DNA from: Polaribacter marinus
GTDB lineage: Bacteria; Bacteroidota; Bacteroidia; Flavobacteriales; Flavobacteriaceae
Reading direction: 5' to 3'
Length of the DNA stretch: 64,000 nucleotides
Assembly (NCBI RefSeq): GCF_022662535.1
Contig: NZ_JAKQYM010000004.1
Span: forward strand, 1-64,000
Shown here: piece after piece, positions 40,095-49,815 of the stretch
Layout of the letters: each line of letters opens with the position of its first letter
Position numbering within the stretch: the first letter of the stretch is position 1
Made by a program: the position numbers and the translations under genes
Notes under the pieces: model-generated
Database searches by the model: none
The model's input: only the letters and a program-made list of their open reading frames with translations
Told to the model about the DNA's origin: nothing

Positions 40095-42125
40095 ATGAGA
40101 TTAAGACTATTATCACTATTTGTTTTTACTTCCTTATGCGTTACAGCACAAGAAATTAAATTTGGTAAAGTTTCTAAAGAAGAAGTACAAGAAAAATTTT
40201 ACCCTTTAGATTCTACAGCAGATGCTGCGTATTTGTATAAATACAGAAATTCGGATATTAGTTATAAAAGCAATTCTGGTTTTATAGTTACCACAGAAGT
40301 TCATGAACGTATTAAAATTTATACAAAAGAAGGATTTGAAAAAGCAACCAAAGCCATAAGATATTATAAACCAGAAAAAGGAAGTAAGGAAAGAATAGCT
40401 TCTATTAAAGGTTATAGTTTTACTATGGTAGACGGAAAAGTAAAAAAGCAAAAACTTTCTAAATCATCTATTTTTGATGAAAAATTATCAAAATATAGAA
40501 GTATTAAAAAAATTACTTTCCCTAATATTAAAGAAGGTACAGTTATAGATTTAGAATATCAATTAATTTCTCCTTACAGCACTATTATAGATGATGTAGA
40601 TTATCAATTTGATATACCAGTAAAATCCTTTTATTGTAAAATACAAACACCAGAATACTATAGCTTTACTAAAAAAACAAAAGGTTATTATTTAATTCCA
40701 ACAAAATCAACTACAAAAAATAAAAGCATTTCAATGTCTCAAAGAATAAGAACGCAAAATAGAGACGATTGGGGAGGACCAACAACTGTAACTTCAGAAG
40801 TTCAAACCTCAAAAATAAATCTTAAATATAATATTGATGTTTACGAATCTAAAAACATACCAGCATTAAAAAATACCGAGCCTTTTGTTACAGATATTAA
40901 AAATTATAGAGGAGGAATTAAATACGAATTAGCATCAACAAAATTTCCTAATTCAACTTTAAAATTTTATTCCACTACTTGGGAAGACGTAACAAAGCAA
41001 ATTTATAAATCTTCTGGTTTTGCAGATGAATTAGACAAAACAGGATATTATGAAAATGATATAAAAAATATTATAGCAGCAGCTAAAAATGATTTTGAAA
41101 AAATTGCAATTATTTTTCAACATGTAAAGAAAAAAGTAAAATGGAATAATTATTACGGAAAATCTGTAGAAAAAGGAGTAAGAAAAGCATACAAAGAAGG
41201 TACCGGAAATGTAGCAGAAATAAACTTAATGTTAACTTCTATGTTACGTTTTACAGGCTTAAATGCCTATCCAGTATTGGTAAGTACAAGAAAAAACGGA
41301 ATACCACTTTCACCAACTTTAGACGGATTTAATTATGTTGTTACAATGGTTAAATTTCCAGATAATAAACACATTTTATTAGATGCTACTGAACCTTATA
41401 GTACACCAAATGTTTTGCCAACAAGAGCTTTAAATTGGAACGGTAGAGTTGTCGCAAAAAATGGTGGTTCTTCTTGGGTTAAACTAACACCAATTAGACA
41501 TACAACAGAAGAAAATATAGTTATTGCAAAAATTACTGGAGATTTAACAGTAGAAGGTTTGGTTAGAAACAAGTATCATAATTTAAGTGCATTAAATTTT
41601 AGAATAAATAATAATCATATCAAAGAAGAAAACTTAATAACCAGTTTTGAAGAAGCAAATAAAGTAGAAATAGAAGATTTTAAAATTTTAAATGAATATG
41701 ATTTAGGAAAGCCTATAAGTAGAAATATTAAATTTACCAGTGAAGATTTAATAGAGGAAATTAACGGAAAGATATATATAGAACCATTATTGTTTTTAAC
41801 ACAACATGAGAACCCTTTTAAGTTAGAAGAAAGAAAATTTCCGGTAGATTTTACGTCACCTATACAATTTAAAAATACAGTATCAATACAAATACCTGCC
41901 GGTTATAAAGTAGAATCTTTGCCTGAGGTTTTAGCGATAGGTTTACCTGAAAAATTAGGGGTTTTTAAATACCAAGTAACTCAAGTAGGTACTAAAATTA
42001 GTACAGTTTCTATTTTACAGTTTAATAAAGCTATAATTTCTCCTGAATTCTATACTTTTTTGAAAGATTTTTATGGTAAAGTTGTTCAAAAACAATCAGA
42101 GAAAATAGTCTTAGTTAAAGAATAA
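40095..42125 (+). CDS. DUF3857 protein with degenerate transglutaminase-like domain
   Basis: A 676-aa exported protein (signal MRLRLLSLFVFTSLCVTAQ) with the same DUF3857 layout as its neighbour. In the place where the neighbour has GDCKG it reads EGTGNVAEINLMLTSMLRF, so the catalytic Cys is missing and the domain is probably non-enzymatic, perhaps a binding module. The two proteins may act together in the periplasm. A terminator follows. Confidence 0.82.
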   Translation: MRLRLLSLFVFTSLCVTAQEIKFGKVSKEEVQEKFYPLDSTADAAYLYKYRNSDISYKSNSGFIVTTEVHERIKIYTKEGFEKATKAIRYYKPEKGSKERIASIKGYSFTMVDGKVKKQKLSKSSIFDEKLSKYRSIKKITFPNIKEGTVIDLEYQLISPYSTIIDDVDYQFDIPVKSFYCKIQTPEYYSFTKKTKGYYLIPTKSTTKNKSISMSQRIRTQNRDDWGGPTTVTSEVQTSKINLKYNIDVYESKNIPALKNTEPFVTDIKNYRGGIKYELASTKFPNSTLKFYSTTWEDVTKQIYKSSGFADELDKTGYYENDIKNIIAAAKNDFEKIAIIFQHVKKKVKWNNYYGKSVEKGVRKAYKEGTGNVAEINLMLTSMLRFTGLNAYPVLVSTRKNGIPLSPTLDGFNYVVTMVKFPDNKHILLDATEPYSTPNVLPTRALNWNGRVVAKNGGSSWVKLTPIRHTTEENIVIAKITGDLTVEGLVRNKYHNLSALNFRINNNHIKEENLITSFEEANKVEIEDFKILNEYDLGKPISRNIKFTSEDLIEEINGKIYIEPLLFLTQHENPFKLEERKFPVDFTSPIQFKNTVSIQIPAGYKVESLPEVLAIGLPEKLGVFKYQVTQVGTKISTVSILQFNKAIISPEFYTFLKDFYGKVVQKQSEKIVLVKE

Positions 42126-42166
42126 AAAAGAAAACTCAAAACGAAAGTTTTGGGTTTTCTTTTTTA
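42124..42166. terminator. Bidirectional terminator
   Basis: Stem AAAAGAAAACTCAAAAC and GTTTTGGGTTTTCTTTT with one mismatch and a 4-base loop, flanked by A and T runs. It serves the DUF3857 operon and the convergent CPBP gene. Confidence 0.82.
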
Positions 42167-42171
42167 TTTCG

Positions 42172-42798
42172 TTAAGAAGGAAAACCTAACATGGTTCCCA
42201 TACCCACTGTAAATAACCAACAGCCGTAAATAGCATGTTCTATAGAAACTAAAAATGTAGACTTCGTGTTTTTAAAGGTAAAGGCAAATAAAACTCCTCC
42301 TATAAAAGTAAGTAAAAGCACTAACACATTTTCAAAGAATAAATGAGCTAAAGAAAATATAAGGGCATTGGTAAGTATAAACAAAGTTTCATTTTGTATC
42401 AAACTTTTATATCGTTTAAAAAAGAAGGTTCTATAGATTAGTTCTTGAGGGTAAACAGAAAAAAGAGAGTAAAAAAGTAGAATAAGAACCCATAATTTAG
42501 GTTTGTTTAGTATGACAACAAAAAGACTTTCTCTGTCTGTAAACCAAACAAATGCTGAGGTAACAAGTGCAATAATGATGAGTTTTACAAATGTTGATTT
42601 CCAGAAAAATTTCCAAGGAAGATTTTTGTTGATTTTAAAAGTAATATTTTCAATTTTAAATAAAATATATATTATATAAATAAAACTTAAAACACCAATA
42701 CTTAATTTTAAAATAGGTGAATAATTAAAGACAAAACTTATAGGGATTACGATAAAAAGGATAAAGAGTTCTATAAATTTATAACGGATGGATTGCAT
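42172..42798 (-). CDS. CPBP family membrane metalloprotease-like protein
   Basis: A 208-aa protein with about seven membrane helices. The CPBP (Rce1-like) motif 1 is usually EExxxR; here it reads QELIYRTFFFKRY, so the first Glu is Gln. Motif 2 is normal (FSLAHLFFENVL), and the last motif is HAIYGCWLF. Catalysis may be reduced or use the remaining Glu. Start codon ATG at 42798. It follows the Lrp-type regulator gene by 3 bases and is likely co-transcribed with it. Confidence 0.8.
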   Translation of the reverse strand: MQSIRYKFIELFILFIVIPISFVFNYSPILKLSIGVLSFIYIIYILFKIENITFKINKNLPWKFFWKSTFVKLIIIALVTSAFVWFTDRESLFVVILNKPKLWVLILLFYSLFSVYPQELIYRTFFFKRYKSLIQNETLFILTNALIFSLAHLFFENVLVLLLTFIGGVLFAFTFKNTKSTFLVSIEHAIYGCWLFTVGMGTMLGFPS

Positions 42799-42801
42799 TT
42801 T

Positions 42802-43257
42802 TTATAGATTTATTATAGTTGTGTTTTTTACTTCTTCAATAGCAAAAGTACTGTGTGTACTTCCAATGTATTTTATTGCCGTAAGTTTTGTTACCATAAA
42901 ATCTCTGTATTCATCCATGTCTTTTACATAAATTTTTAAGATATAATCATAATCACCACTTACATGAAAACATTCTGAAACTTCTTCTAATTTTAAGATT
43001 TCACGTTCAAAAGTAGTAACATATTCTCTTGAATGTTGTATTAATTTTACGTGACAAAATACCAAAGAAGACTTTCCTATTTTATTTTTGTTGATGAGAG
43101 CTACATACTTTTGAATTACTTTTTCTTTTTCTAGCTTTTTTATGCGCTCATAAACGGCAGTTACAGATAGGTTAAGTTGTAAAGACAACTGTTTCGTAGT
43201 TTGTTTGCTGTCGTTTTGTAATAAGTTAATAAGTTTTTTATCTGTTGAATCTAACAT
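42802..43257 (-). CDS. Lrp/AsnC family transcriptional regulator
   Basis: A 151-aa regulator: helix-turn-helix at about 5-55 (DKKLINLLQNDSKQTTKQLS, then LNLSVTAVYERIKKLE) and a RAM/ligand-binding domain after it (VSECFHVSGDYDYILKIYVK). It is divergent from a PLP-dependent lyase gene and separated from it by a region with a 21-base palindrome, so it probably controls that gene in response to an amino acid, likely methionine or a related one. The ligand cannot be read from the sequence. Confidence 0.92.
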   Translation of the reverse strand: MLDSTDKKLINLLQNDSKQTTKQLSLQLNLSVTAVYERIKKLEKEKVIQKYVALINKNKIGKSSLVFCHVKLIQHSREYVTTFEREILKLEEVSECFHVSGDYDYILKIYVKDMDEYRDFMVTKLTAIKYIGSTHSTFAIEEVKNTTIINL

Positions 43258-43292
43258 GTAAAATTTCTAAAAATTGAAATATAAACTACAGT

Positions 43293-43313
43293 TATTAGTT
43301 TTTAAAACTAATA
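43293..43313 (+). promoter_or_regulatory. Palindrome, likely Lrp-type operator
   Basis: Perfect inverted repeat TATTAGTTTT, T, AAAACTAATA between the divergent Lrp and PLP-lyase genes. A second AT-rich dyad (ATATTTTAAATTATAT) lies about 45 bases further on. Regulation of both genes from here is inferred. Confidence 0.5.
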
Positions 43314-43412
43314 TAATGTATAAATGTAGTAAAATAAACTATATTTTAAATTATATATTGATTTATATTCTTATTCATTGTCTTTTTGTATGGAAAAATA
43401 AAAACAACTATT

Positions 43413-44612
43413 ATGAAATTTAATCCAGCAGACAAAATTCAAGATTTACAATATTTTGGTGAATTTGGAGGTGTAAACCCATCAATTACAGACTCATCTA
43501 CCTATACTTTTTTATCAGCAAAAACCATGTTCGATACTTTTGAAGGGAATGCAGATGGTTGCTATTTGTATTCAAGACATTCTACTCCAAGTAATTTGTA
43601 TTTAGGAGAGGCTTTAGCAGCCATGGAAGGTACTGAAACTGCAAATGTTGCTGCTTCAGGAATGGGGGCTATAACACCTGTTTTGTTGCAATTAGTTGGA
43701 GCAGGAGAACACATTGTTTCTAGCAGAACTATTTATGGAGGGACCTATGCATTTTTAAAGAATTTTACACCAAGATTAGGGATTGAAACTACATTTGTAG
43801 ACATTACAAAATTAGATGTTGTAGAAGCTTCAATCACAAAAGAAACCAAAGTTTTATACTGTGAATCTGTAAGTAATCCCCTTTTAGAAGTTGCAGATAT
43901 TGTCGGATTATCTGCTTTGGCAAAAAAATACAATCTAAAATTAGTGGTAGATAATACTTTTTCTCCACTATCAATTTCTCCTGCAAAATTAGGAGCTGAT
44001 GTTGTTATACATAGCTTAACAAAATTTATTAATGGTTCTTCAGACACCGTTGGAGGGGTGGTTTGTGGTACGCAAGACTTTATTAACGATTTACGTAATG
44101 TAAACGATGGTGCAAGTATGTTGTTGGGCTCTACAATGGATAGCTTAAGAGCCTCATCAATTTTAAAAAACATGAGAACTTTGCATATCCGAATGAAACA
44201 GCATAGTTTCAATGCTGCTTTTTTAGCTGATAAATTTGAAGCGGATGGTTTAAAAACAGTGTATCCTGGATTAAAATCTCATCCTTCTCATCAACTCTTT
44301 AAAAGTATGATGAATGCTGAGTATGGCTTCGGAGGAATGCTTACAATTGATGTTGGTTCTTTAGGTAAGGCCAATGCATTAATGGAATTAATGCAACATA
44401 AAAACTTAGGATATTTAGCGGTGAGTTTAGGTTTTTACAAAACATTATTTTCTGCTCCAGGTAGCTCTACTTCATCAGAAATACCAGAAGATGAACAAAA
44501 AGAAATGGGACTTTCAAACGGGTTAATAAGATTGTCTGTTGGTTTAGATAATGATATTGAAAGAACTTATAAGTTGATGAAATCTTGTATGATTGAAATT
44601 GGAGTTCTATAG
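43413..44612 (+). CDS. Cys/Met metabolism PLP-dependent enzyme (methionine gamma-lyase-like)
   Basis: A 399-aa fold type I enzyme of the Cys/Met metabolism family. PLP Lys in ADVVIHSLTKFINGSSDTVG, cofactor loop YSRHSTPSNLYLGEALAAME, and SSRTIYGGTYAFLKN. Family members include methionine gamma-lyase and cystathionine lyases; the family does not allow a firm choice. I start at ATG 43413 because the ATG at 43386 would add an unconserved tail. The divergent Lrp regulator and the downstream NhaC-type antiporter support a role in amino acid catabolism. Confidence 0.85.
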   Translation: MKFNPADKIQDLQYFGEFGGVNPSITDSSTYTFLSAKTMFDTFEGNADGCYLYSRHSTPSNLYLGEALAAMEGTETANVAASGMGAITPVLLQLVGAGEHIVSSRTIYGGTYAFLKNFTPRLGIETTFVDITKLDVVEASITKETKVLYCESVSNPLLEVADIVGLSALAKKYNLKLVVDNTFSPLSISPAKLGADVVIHSLTKFINGSSDTVGGVVCGTQDFINDLRNVNDGASMLLGSTMDSLRASSILKNMRTLHIRMKQHSFNAAFLADKFEADGLKTVYPGLKSHPSHQLFKSMMNAEYGFGGMLTIDVGSLGKANALMELMQHKNLGYLAVSLGFYKTLFSAPGSSTSSEIPEDEQKEMGLSNGLIRLSVGLDNDIERTYKLMKSCMIEIGVL

Positions 44613-44804
44613 TTTCTCAGATTGGTGCTAAGGTGTTATATACTACTAGTGTTTTATTTGTAGTTTTGGTTTCGTGCAGTTTGATGATAAATGATTCTAT
44701 AGACAATTTAAGTAATTGAATATTGTGATGAAAAGTAAAGTAAACAATTCAATTTGCATAACTTCTTCTAAAATCGTAACATTACAAGACGAAATTAATA
44801 CTAT

Positions 44805-46289
44805 ATGGAGAGCAAGAATATTATACCTACAAAACCGGAAGACGAAAATATTATAGAAAATAAAGAGCTTAATATTTTAGAAGCGTTAATACCGGTTTTT
44901 GCCTTGGTTGGTATGCTTTTTTACAATGTGTTTTTTGTATATGGAGATGATGCTTTAAGCGGCAGTAACCAATTTATTTTATTAATGGGTGCGGCAGTGG
45001 CTGCTATTGTTGGTTTTAAGAACAAAGTTTCTTATAAACAAATGATGGAGGAAGTTTCAGAAAATATAAAATCTACTTCAGGTGCTATTTTAATTTTATT
45101 AATGGTAGGTGCTTTAGCGGGTACTTGGTTAATAAGTGGTATCATTCCTTCTATGATTTATTATGGATTACAAATTTTAAATCCAACAATTTTTTTAGCT
45201 GCTTCTGTAGTTATTTGTGCTATAATTTCTATTGCAACAGGTAGTTCTTGGACTACTTCTGCAACGGTTGGTATTGCTTTAGTTGGTATTGGAAATACTT
45301 TAGGTATTTCAGCGGGTATGACTGCGGGAGCTGTGCTATCTGGAGCTTATTTTGGAGATAAAATGTCACCATTATCTGACACAACAAATTTGGCACCCAC
45401 TATGGCAGGAGGAGATTTGTTTACCCATATAAAGTATATGTCTTTAACCACAATACCAACAATTGTAGTTACTTTATTAGTTTTTATAATTATTGGTTTT
45501 TCTATAGAAACAACAGGTTCACCAGATGTATCAGATAAATTAATGGCTATAGATGCTGCTTTTAATATTTCTCCTTGGTTATTTATTGTTCCTGTAGTGG
45601 TTATTTTTATGATTATAAAAAAGACAGAACCTTTGGTTGCATTGTTAATTGGTACTTTATTGGCTGGTGTTGTAGCTATAATAGCACAACCACAAATTGT
45701 AATGAATATTGCAGGTGCAGATTCTATGTCGTTTAATGCAGCTTACAAAGGTGTTATGAATGCAATTACAGTAGATTCTGCTGTAGAAACTTCTAGTAAA
45801 GAATTGAACGATTTATTTACTGCGGGAGGAATGAGTGGAATGTTAGGGACTATTTGGTTGATCATTTGTGCCATGGTTTTTGGAGGCGTAATGGATGCCA
45901 TAGGAGCTTTGGCAAGAATTAGTAAAGCATTATTAAGTATGGCTTCATCTGTTTTTGGGTTGTTTGCAAGTACGGTGGCAAGTTGTTTAGCCTTAAATGT
46001 TACAGCTTCAGATCAATATTTAGCAATTGTTGTACCGGGTAAAATGTTTAAAAAAGCTTACGAAGATAAAGGTTTAGCTCCAGAAAATTTAAGTAGAACT
46101 TTAGAGGATTCTGGTACGGTAACTTCTGTTTTAATTCCTTGGAACACTTGTGGAGCATATCAATCTGGCGTTTTAGGTGTTTCTGTTTCAGATTATTTTT
46201 TCTTTGCCATTTTTAATTGGTTAAGTCCAATTATGACTTTAATTTTTGCTGCTTTTAATATTAAAATTAAGCAATTAGTAAAAAGTTAA
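44805..46289 (+). CDS. NhaC family Na+/H+ antiporter
   Basis: A 494-aa inner membrane protein with about 11-12 helices. Typical NhaC motifs are ATGSSWTTSATVGIALVGIG, GAYFGDKMSPLSDTTNLAPT and ALNVTASDQYLAIVVPG. It exchanges Na+ for H+, or in some members a substrate pair such as malate and lactate. It lies 192 bases after the PLP enzyme on the same strand; the gap holds no gene and no obvious terminator. The acetyltransferase gene follows after 1 base. Confidence 0.9.
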   Translation: MESKNIIPTKPEDENIIENKELNILEALIPVFALVGMLFYNVFFVYGDDALSGSNQFILLMGAAVAAIVGFKNKVSYKQMMEEVSENIKSTSGAILILLMVGALAGTWLISGIIPSMIYYGLQILNPTIFLAASVVICAIISIATGSSWTTSATVGIALVGIGNTLGISAGMTAGAVLSGAYFGDKMSPLSDTTNLAPTMAGGDLFTHIKYMSLTTIPTIVVTLLVFIIIGFSIETTGSPDVSDKLMAIDAAFNISPWLFIVPVVVIFMIIKKTEPLVALLIGTLLAGVVAIIAQPQIVMNIAGADSMSFNAAYKGVMNAITVDSAVETSSKELNDLFTAGGMSGMLGTIWLIICAMVFGGVMDAIGALARISKALLSMASSVFGLFASTVASCLALNVTASDQYLAIVVPGKMFKKAYEDKGLAPENLSRTLEDSGTVTSVLIPWNTCGAYQSGVLGVSVSDYFFFAIFNWLSPIMTLIFAAFNIKIKQLVKS

Positions 46290-46290
46290 A

Positions 46291-46749
46291 ATGATTTTTA
46301 AAGCTGCTGTTTATGATGCAAAAATACTTACTGATATTGCTTTAAAAAGTAAGGCTTTTTGGGGATATTCTCAAGAAGAACTTTGTATTTGGATAGATGA
46401 GTTAACAATTACTTCAAAAACATTTGATGAGTGCAATATTTATAAATATATTATAAAAGATAAAATTGTAGGGTTTTATGTGTTAGAAAGGGCTAATATT
46501 AGAACAAGTTTTTTAAATTTTTTATTTATTTCACCCCAATATATTAAACACGGAATAGGGAGTAAATTATTATGTCATGCAATAGAAAATTGTATAGAAG
46601 GTAGTTGTGCTATTCTAAATGTTTTATCAGATCCAAATGCAGAAGGTTTTTATGCAAAACATGGGTTTAAAGTTGTTAACAAAATAGAAAGTTCTATAAA
46701 AGGAAGGTTTTTACCAGAAATGGAATTAGAATTTTTAGAAAATCAATAA
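46291..46749 (+). CDS. GNAT family N-acetyltransferase
   Basis: A 152-aa GNAT fold protein. The acetyl-CoA site is FLFISPQYIKHGIGSKLLCH, then NVLSDPNAEGFYAKHGFKVV. The acceptor is unknown. It starts immediately after nhaC and overlaps by 7 bases with the end of the convergent small gene on the other strand. Confidence 0.88.
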   Translation: MIFKAAVYDAKILTDIALKSKAFWGYSQEELCIWIDELTITSKTFDECNIYKYIIKDKIVGFYVLERANIRTSFLNFLFISPQYIKHGIGSKLLCHAIENCIEGSCAILNVLSDPNAEGFYAKHGFKVVNKIESSIKGRFLPEMELEFLENQ

Positions 46750-46991
46750 TGTTTTTTCTTTGTATTAAAAAGGTTTATTATAGTAGAAATAATAAGTAAT
46801 ATCCATGGACTTCCATGTAATAAAAGATCAAACCAATCTTGTGCATGCATAGCATGTTCTCCTGAAAAAGCATTTCCACCTATAAGCCATTTAATTTTTC
46901 CAATAATATGAGGTGGATTAAAAGGGGCTAAACCTAGAGTTAAACTCGCTATTAAAAAAAGTTTCCAGTTTTTGGTAAGTTGTTCTTTCAT
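46743..46991 (-). CDS. Small membrane protein, 82 aa
   Basis: Two membrane helices (about 10-25 and 55-72) with a conserved-looking periplasmic or cytoplasmic loop PHIIGKIKWLIGGNAFSGEH, then AMHAQDWFDLLLHGSPWIL. I remember short proteins with this loop as common in Flavobacteriaceae and unannotated. It starts 6 bases after the end of the porin-like gene. Confidence 0.7.
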   Translation of the reverse strand: MKEQLTKNWKLFLIASLTLGLAPFNPPHIIGKIKWLIGGNAFSGEHAMHAQDWFDLLLHGSPWILLIISTIINLFNTKKKHY

Positions 46992-46997
46992 CAGATA

Positions 46998-48965
46998 TTA
47001 AATAAACCAATTCCAAACCAAACCAAAACGAATTGTAAGGTCTCTGTATGGATAATTTGGTGCAGAAAAATAATTCTTTTTTGAAAAACCAGAAGTAGCG
47101 TTGTCAACTTTAAAGTATAAGCGTGTTCTTCTAACTTGTGCGTTAAAGAAAACATCAAAAGTTGGGTAGCCTATTTCATCTGTATTTTGTAAAGTAAATT
47201 CTGCTAATAAAGGATTGTATGCATTGGCTTTGTATTTTGTAAAATATTTAAAAGTAACACCAATATTTACTAGCATTGGTTTTCCTTTAAACCAATAATC
47301 AGTATAGTATAAAGTGTTTCTTGTTACAAACTCAGGAACTCTAAAAACAGAGCTTCCACTGCTTACATTTTGAAACATAATGGTATTGTCTAAGGATAGT
47401 TTCCAATATTTAAACTCTCTATTTCCTTTAATTTTTAAATAAGTAATTTGATTAGAAAATTGCTGTGGAGTATTGTTCTCATTAAAATAGGTATAGTTGT
47501 CTATATTGGTAAAATTTAAGCCGGCATTAATCCATTTAGAGTTAAATTCAAACCCTAAATCTCTAGTATTTACTGTGCTAAAATTATTTTCCCAATTGTA
47601 ATCATCATATTCACTTTGATGTAAAAGGGTATTGAAATTTGGAGATTTAGAACTAATTAATAAACTTCCTTTTACTTTAAAAAGACTGTCTTTTTCGTAA
47701 ACAGCTTCTCCTTTTAAAAAGTGACCAGCTATAATTCCAGAACCTGGTGTTATAGAGGCATCTGCATTTAATTGAAAGTTTTTAATTTTTGCTTTCCAAT
47801 CTGCACCAAAAGAGACGGCATTTCCTTCTAATTTTATTTTGTTAATGCTGCTATTTGTATTTAATATACTATCATAACCATAAGAGTAACTTGTTAAATT
47901 TGCTTTTGCTTTGAACTTACCAAGTACATATTTAGAGTTGAATTCTAAATTGATTTCATTGTTGGTTAATTTACTTTCAGCTTTTGTATCTGTGGCTCCT
48001 GAAGCATTTCTATCACCAAAAATAGAAGAGGTTGTACTGGTTTGAATAAAGTTATAACTTTTGGTTTCATTAGTAAAAATATGACCAATTTTTAAGTTGC
48101 TAAAATCTTTGTCGTTGATAGTATCTTTATTAACCAGTAGTTTATAACTATGTTCTAAATAAACTCTGTTACCATCAAACTGATTCTCAGCATCTGTTAA
48201 GTTAACATCGAGTCTAGATCTTGTTTCAAAATTGGGATCTTCATCAACAAATTGAGCCAAAGCACTTGTAGTTAATCCTCCATTTTCTTGATTTAGAAAA
48301 TCTAAAGTTGCTAAGTGACCTCTAATTTCGTATTGATTTTCTTTAGTTCTGTAATGAAACGTACCTCTAAAATTACCGTTACTAACTAAGGATCTTCTGT
48401 ACGCACCTAAAGAGCGTAGTCCTTTGTATGAAAGTGAAACATTAAGCCTTTTAGAAAAATTTAAGGTAAACAAGGCATCTAAAACCTGACCTTGTTGTAA
48501 GCCTGTTCTGTATAGAATTTCTGTTGTTGGTGTAGGTACTTCGTAATATTTTATTTCATCAATATCTAAATAACTAAATTGTTTTGCTGTAAAACCAATG
48601 TCTGGAAATTGTTTTATATTGTTAAAACTATAGCCTAAGTTATTAAATGTTTGTCCTTGGTTGTGAAATGCAAGTAACTCAAAGTTGTCTTTTCTTAAAT
48701 AATTGAATTTATACTCTTTTTGTAGAGTTAAAGTTGTGTCTATGTAGGAAGTATCTCTTTTATGAGAAAAAATTTTATAATCTGTAAATTTTGTTTTACC
48801 AGATAAAATAACTTTTGTTTCTCCACTATTCTTTAAAGAATCAATATTAGAATAAGCAGCACCCTTTTCTCCAAAATTTAAACCTTTACTCAATTTTCTT
48901 TGAGCAGAAAGTGTACTTATAACAAAGAAGAGTGATAAAAAAAAGAAAATAAATTTTTTGTTCAT
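46998..48965 (-). CDS. Putative outer membrane porin
   Basis: A 655-aa protein with a signal peptide (KKFIFFFLSLFFVISTLSAQ) followed by many alternating amphipathic strands, rich in Tyr, Asn and Phe and ending in VWNWFI with a terminal aromatic residue, as expected of an outer membrane barrel. It matches the putative-porin group of Bacteroidetes. I start at ATG 48965; an upstream in-frame start at 48986 adds seven residues before the signal. Substrate unknown. Confidence 0.8.
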   Translation of the reverse strand: MNKKFIFFFLSLFFVISTLSAQRKLSKGLNFGEKGAAYSNIDSLKNSGETKVILSGKTKFTDYKIFSHKRDTSYIDTTLTLQKEYKFNYLRKDNFELLAFHNQGQTFNNLGYSFNNIKQFPDIGFTAKQFSYLDIDEIKYYEVPTPTTEILYRTGLQQGQVLDALFTLNFSKRLNVSLSYKGLRSLGAYRRSLVSNGNFRGTFHYRTKENQYEIRGHLATLDFLNQENGGLTTSALAQFVDEDPNFETRSRLDVNLTDAENQFDGNRVYLEHSYKLLVNKDTINDKDFSNLKIGHIFTNETKSYNFIQTSTTSSIFGDRNASGATDTKAESKLTNNEINLEFNSKYVLGKFKAKANLTSYSYGYDSILNTNSSINKIKLEGNAVSFGADWKAKIKNFQLNADASITPGSGIIAGHFLKGEAVYEKDSLFKVKGSLLISSKSPNFNTLLHQSEYDDYNWENNFSTVNTRDLGFEFNSKWINAGLNFTNIDNYTYFNENNTPQQFSNQITYLKIKGNREFKYWKLSLDNTIMFQNVSSGSSVFRVPEFVTRNTLYYTDYWFKGKPMLVNIGVTFKYFTKYKANAYNPLLAEFTLQNTDEIGYPTFDVFFNAQVRRTRLYFKVDNATSGFSKKNYFSAPNYPYRDLTIRFGLVWNWFI

Positions 48966-49048
48966 AGAATATTTATACAACAGCAAATGTAAAATAATTA
49001 AACGATAATTTATGTGAATAATTTCAGTAGAAACTGTTAATTTGTAAA

Positions 49049-49648
49049 ATGTTAGAATTAAATTATAGTGGGTTTTCTTTAGAAGCAGGTACGGATGAAG
49101 CAGGTAGAGGTTGTTTGTCAGGACCAGTTGTAGCTGCTGCTGTAATTTTACCCGAAAACTTTAGGCATCCTTTTTTAAATGATTCTAAGCAATTGTCTGA
49201 AAAAAGAAGAGAAGAATTAAGGCCTTTTATAGAAGAAAATGCCATTGCTTTTGGAGTGTCTTTTGTTTGGCAAGAAGAAGTAGATAAGATTAATGTTTTG
49301 CAAGCTTCAATAACGGGTATGCACCGTTCTATAGAAATGTTAAAGATAGAACCAGAATATATTATTGTTGATGGAAATAAATTCAGAAATTATAAAGAGA
49401 TTCCTCATCAAACGATTGTAAAAGGTGATGCAAAATATATGAGCATTGCTGCAGCTTCTGTTTTAGCAAAAACTTATAGAGATGAGTATATGACAAAAAT
49501 TCATCAAGAATTCCCAATGTATAATTGGAAAAAGAACAAAGGATATCCAACCAAAGAACATAGAAAAGGTATTCGTGAATTTGGTGCAACCAAATACCAT
49601 AGAAAAACTTTTAAACTTTTGCCAGAACAGACTAAATTAGAGTTGTGA
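49049..49648 (+). CDS. rnhB: Ribonuclease HII
   Basis: A 199-aa endonuclease that removes RNA from RNA/DNA hybrids, including single ribonucleotides. Catalytic acidic motif [20 protein letters not shown], then [22 protein letters not shown] and [20 protein letters not shown]. Divergent from the porin gene with an 83-base gap. Confidence 0.96.
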   Translation: MLELNYSGFSLEAGTDEAGRGCLSGPVVAAAVILPENFRHPFLNDSKQLSEKRREELRPFIEENAIAFGVSFVWQEEVDKINVLQASITGMHRSIEMLKIEPEYIIVDGNKFRNYKEIPHQTIVKGDAKYMSIAAASVLAKTYRDEYMTKIHQEFPMYNWKKNKGYPTKEHRKGIREFGATKYHRKTFKLLPEQTKLEL

Positions 49649-49815
49649 TATTTCTATTTTCGTAAATTAAAGTATTTCAAATAAATAACTTGTTTTGAGC
49701 TTGATGTAACATTCAATCCTGGTTAAACATTTTTGTGTTTTTTAGAAAATCTCATTCAATTATTTCGTAATTATTTAAAAACTTCAACTATTTTTACCCT
49801 CCAAAAATTCAAGTG

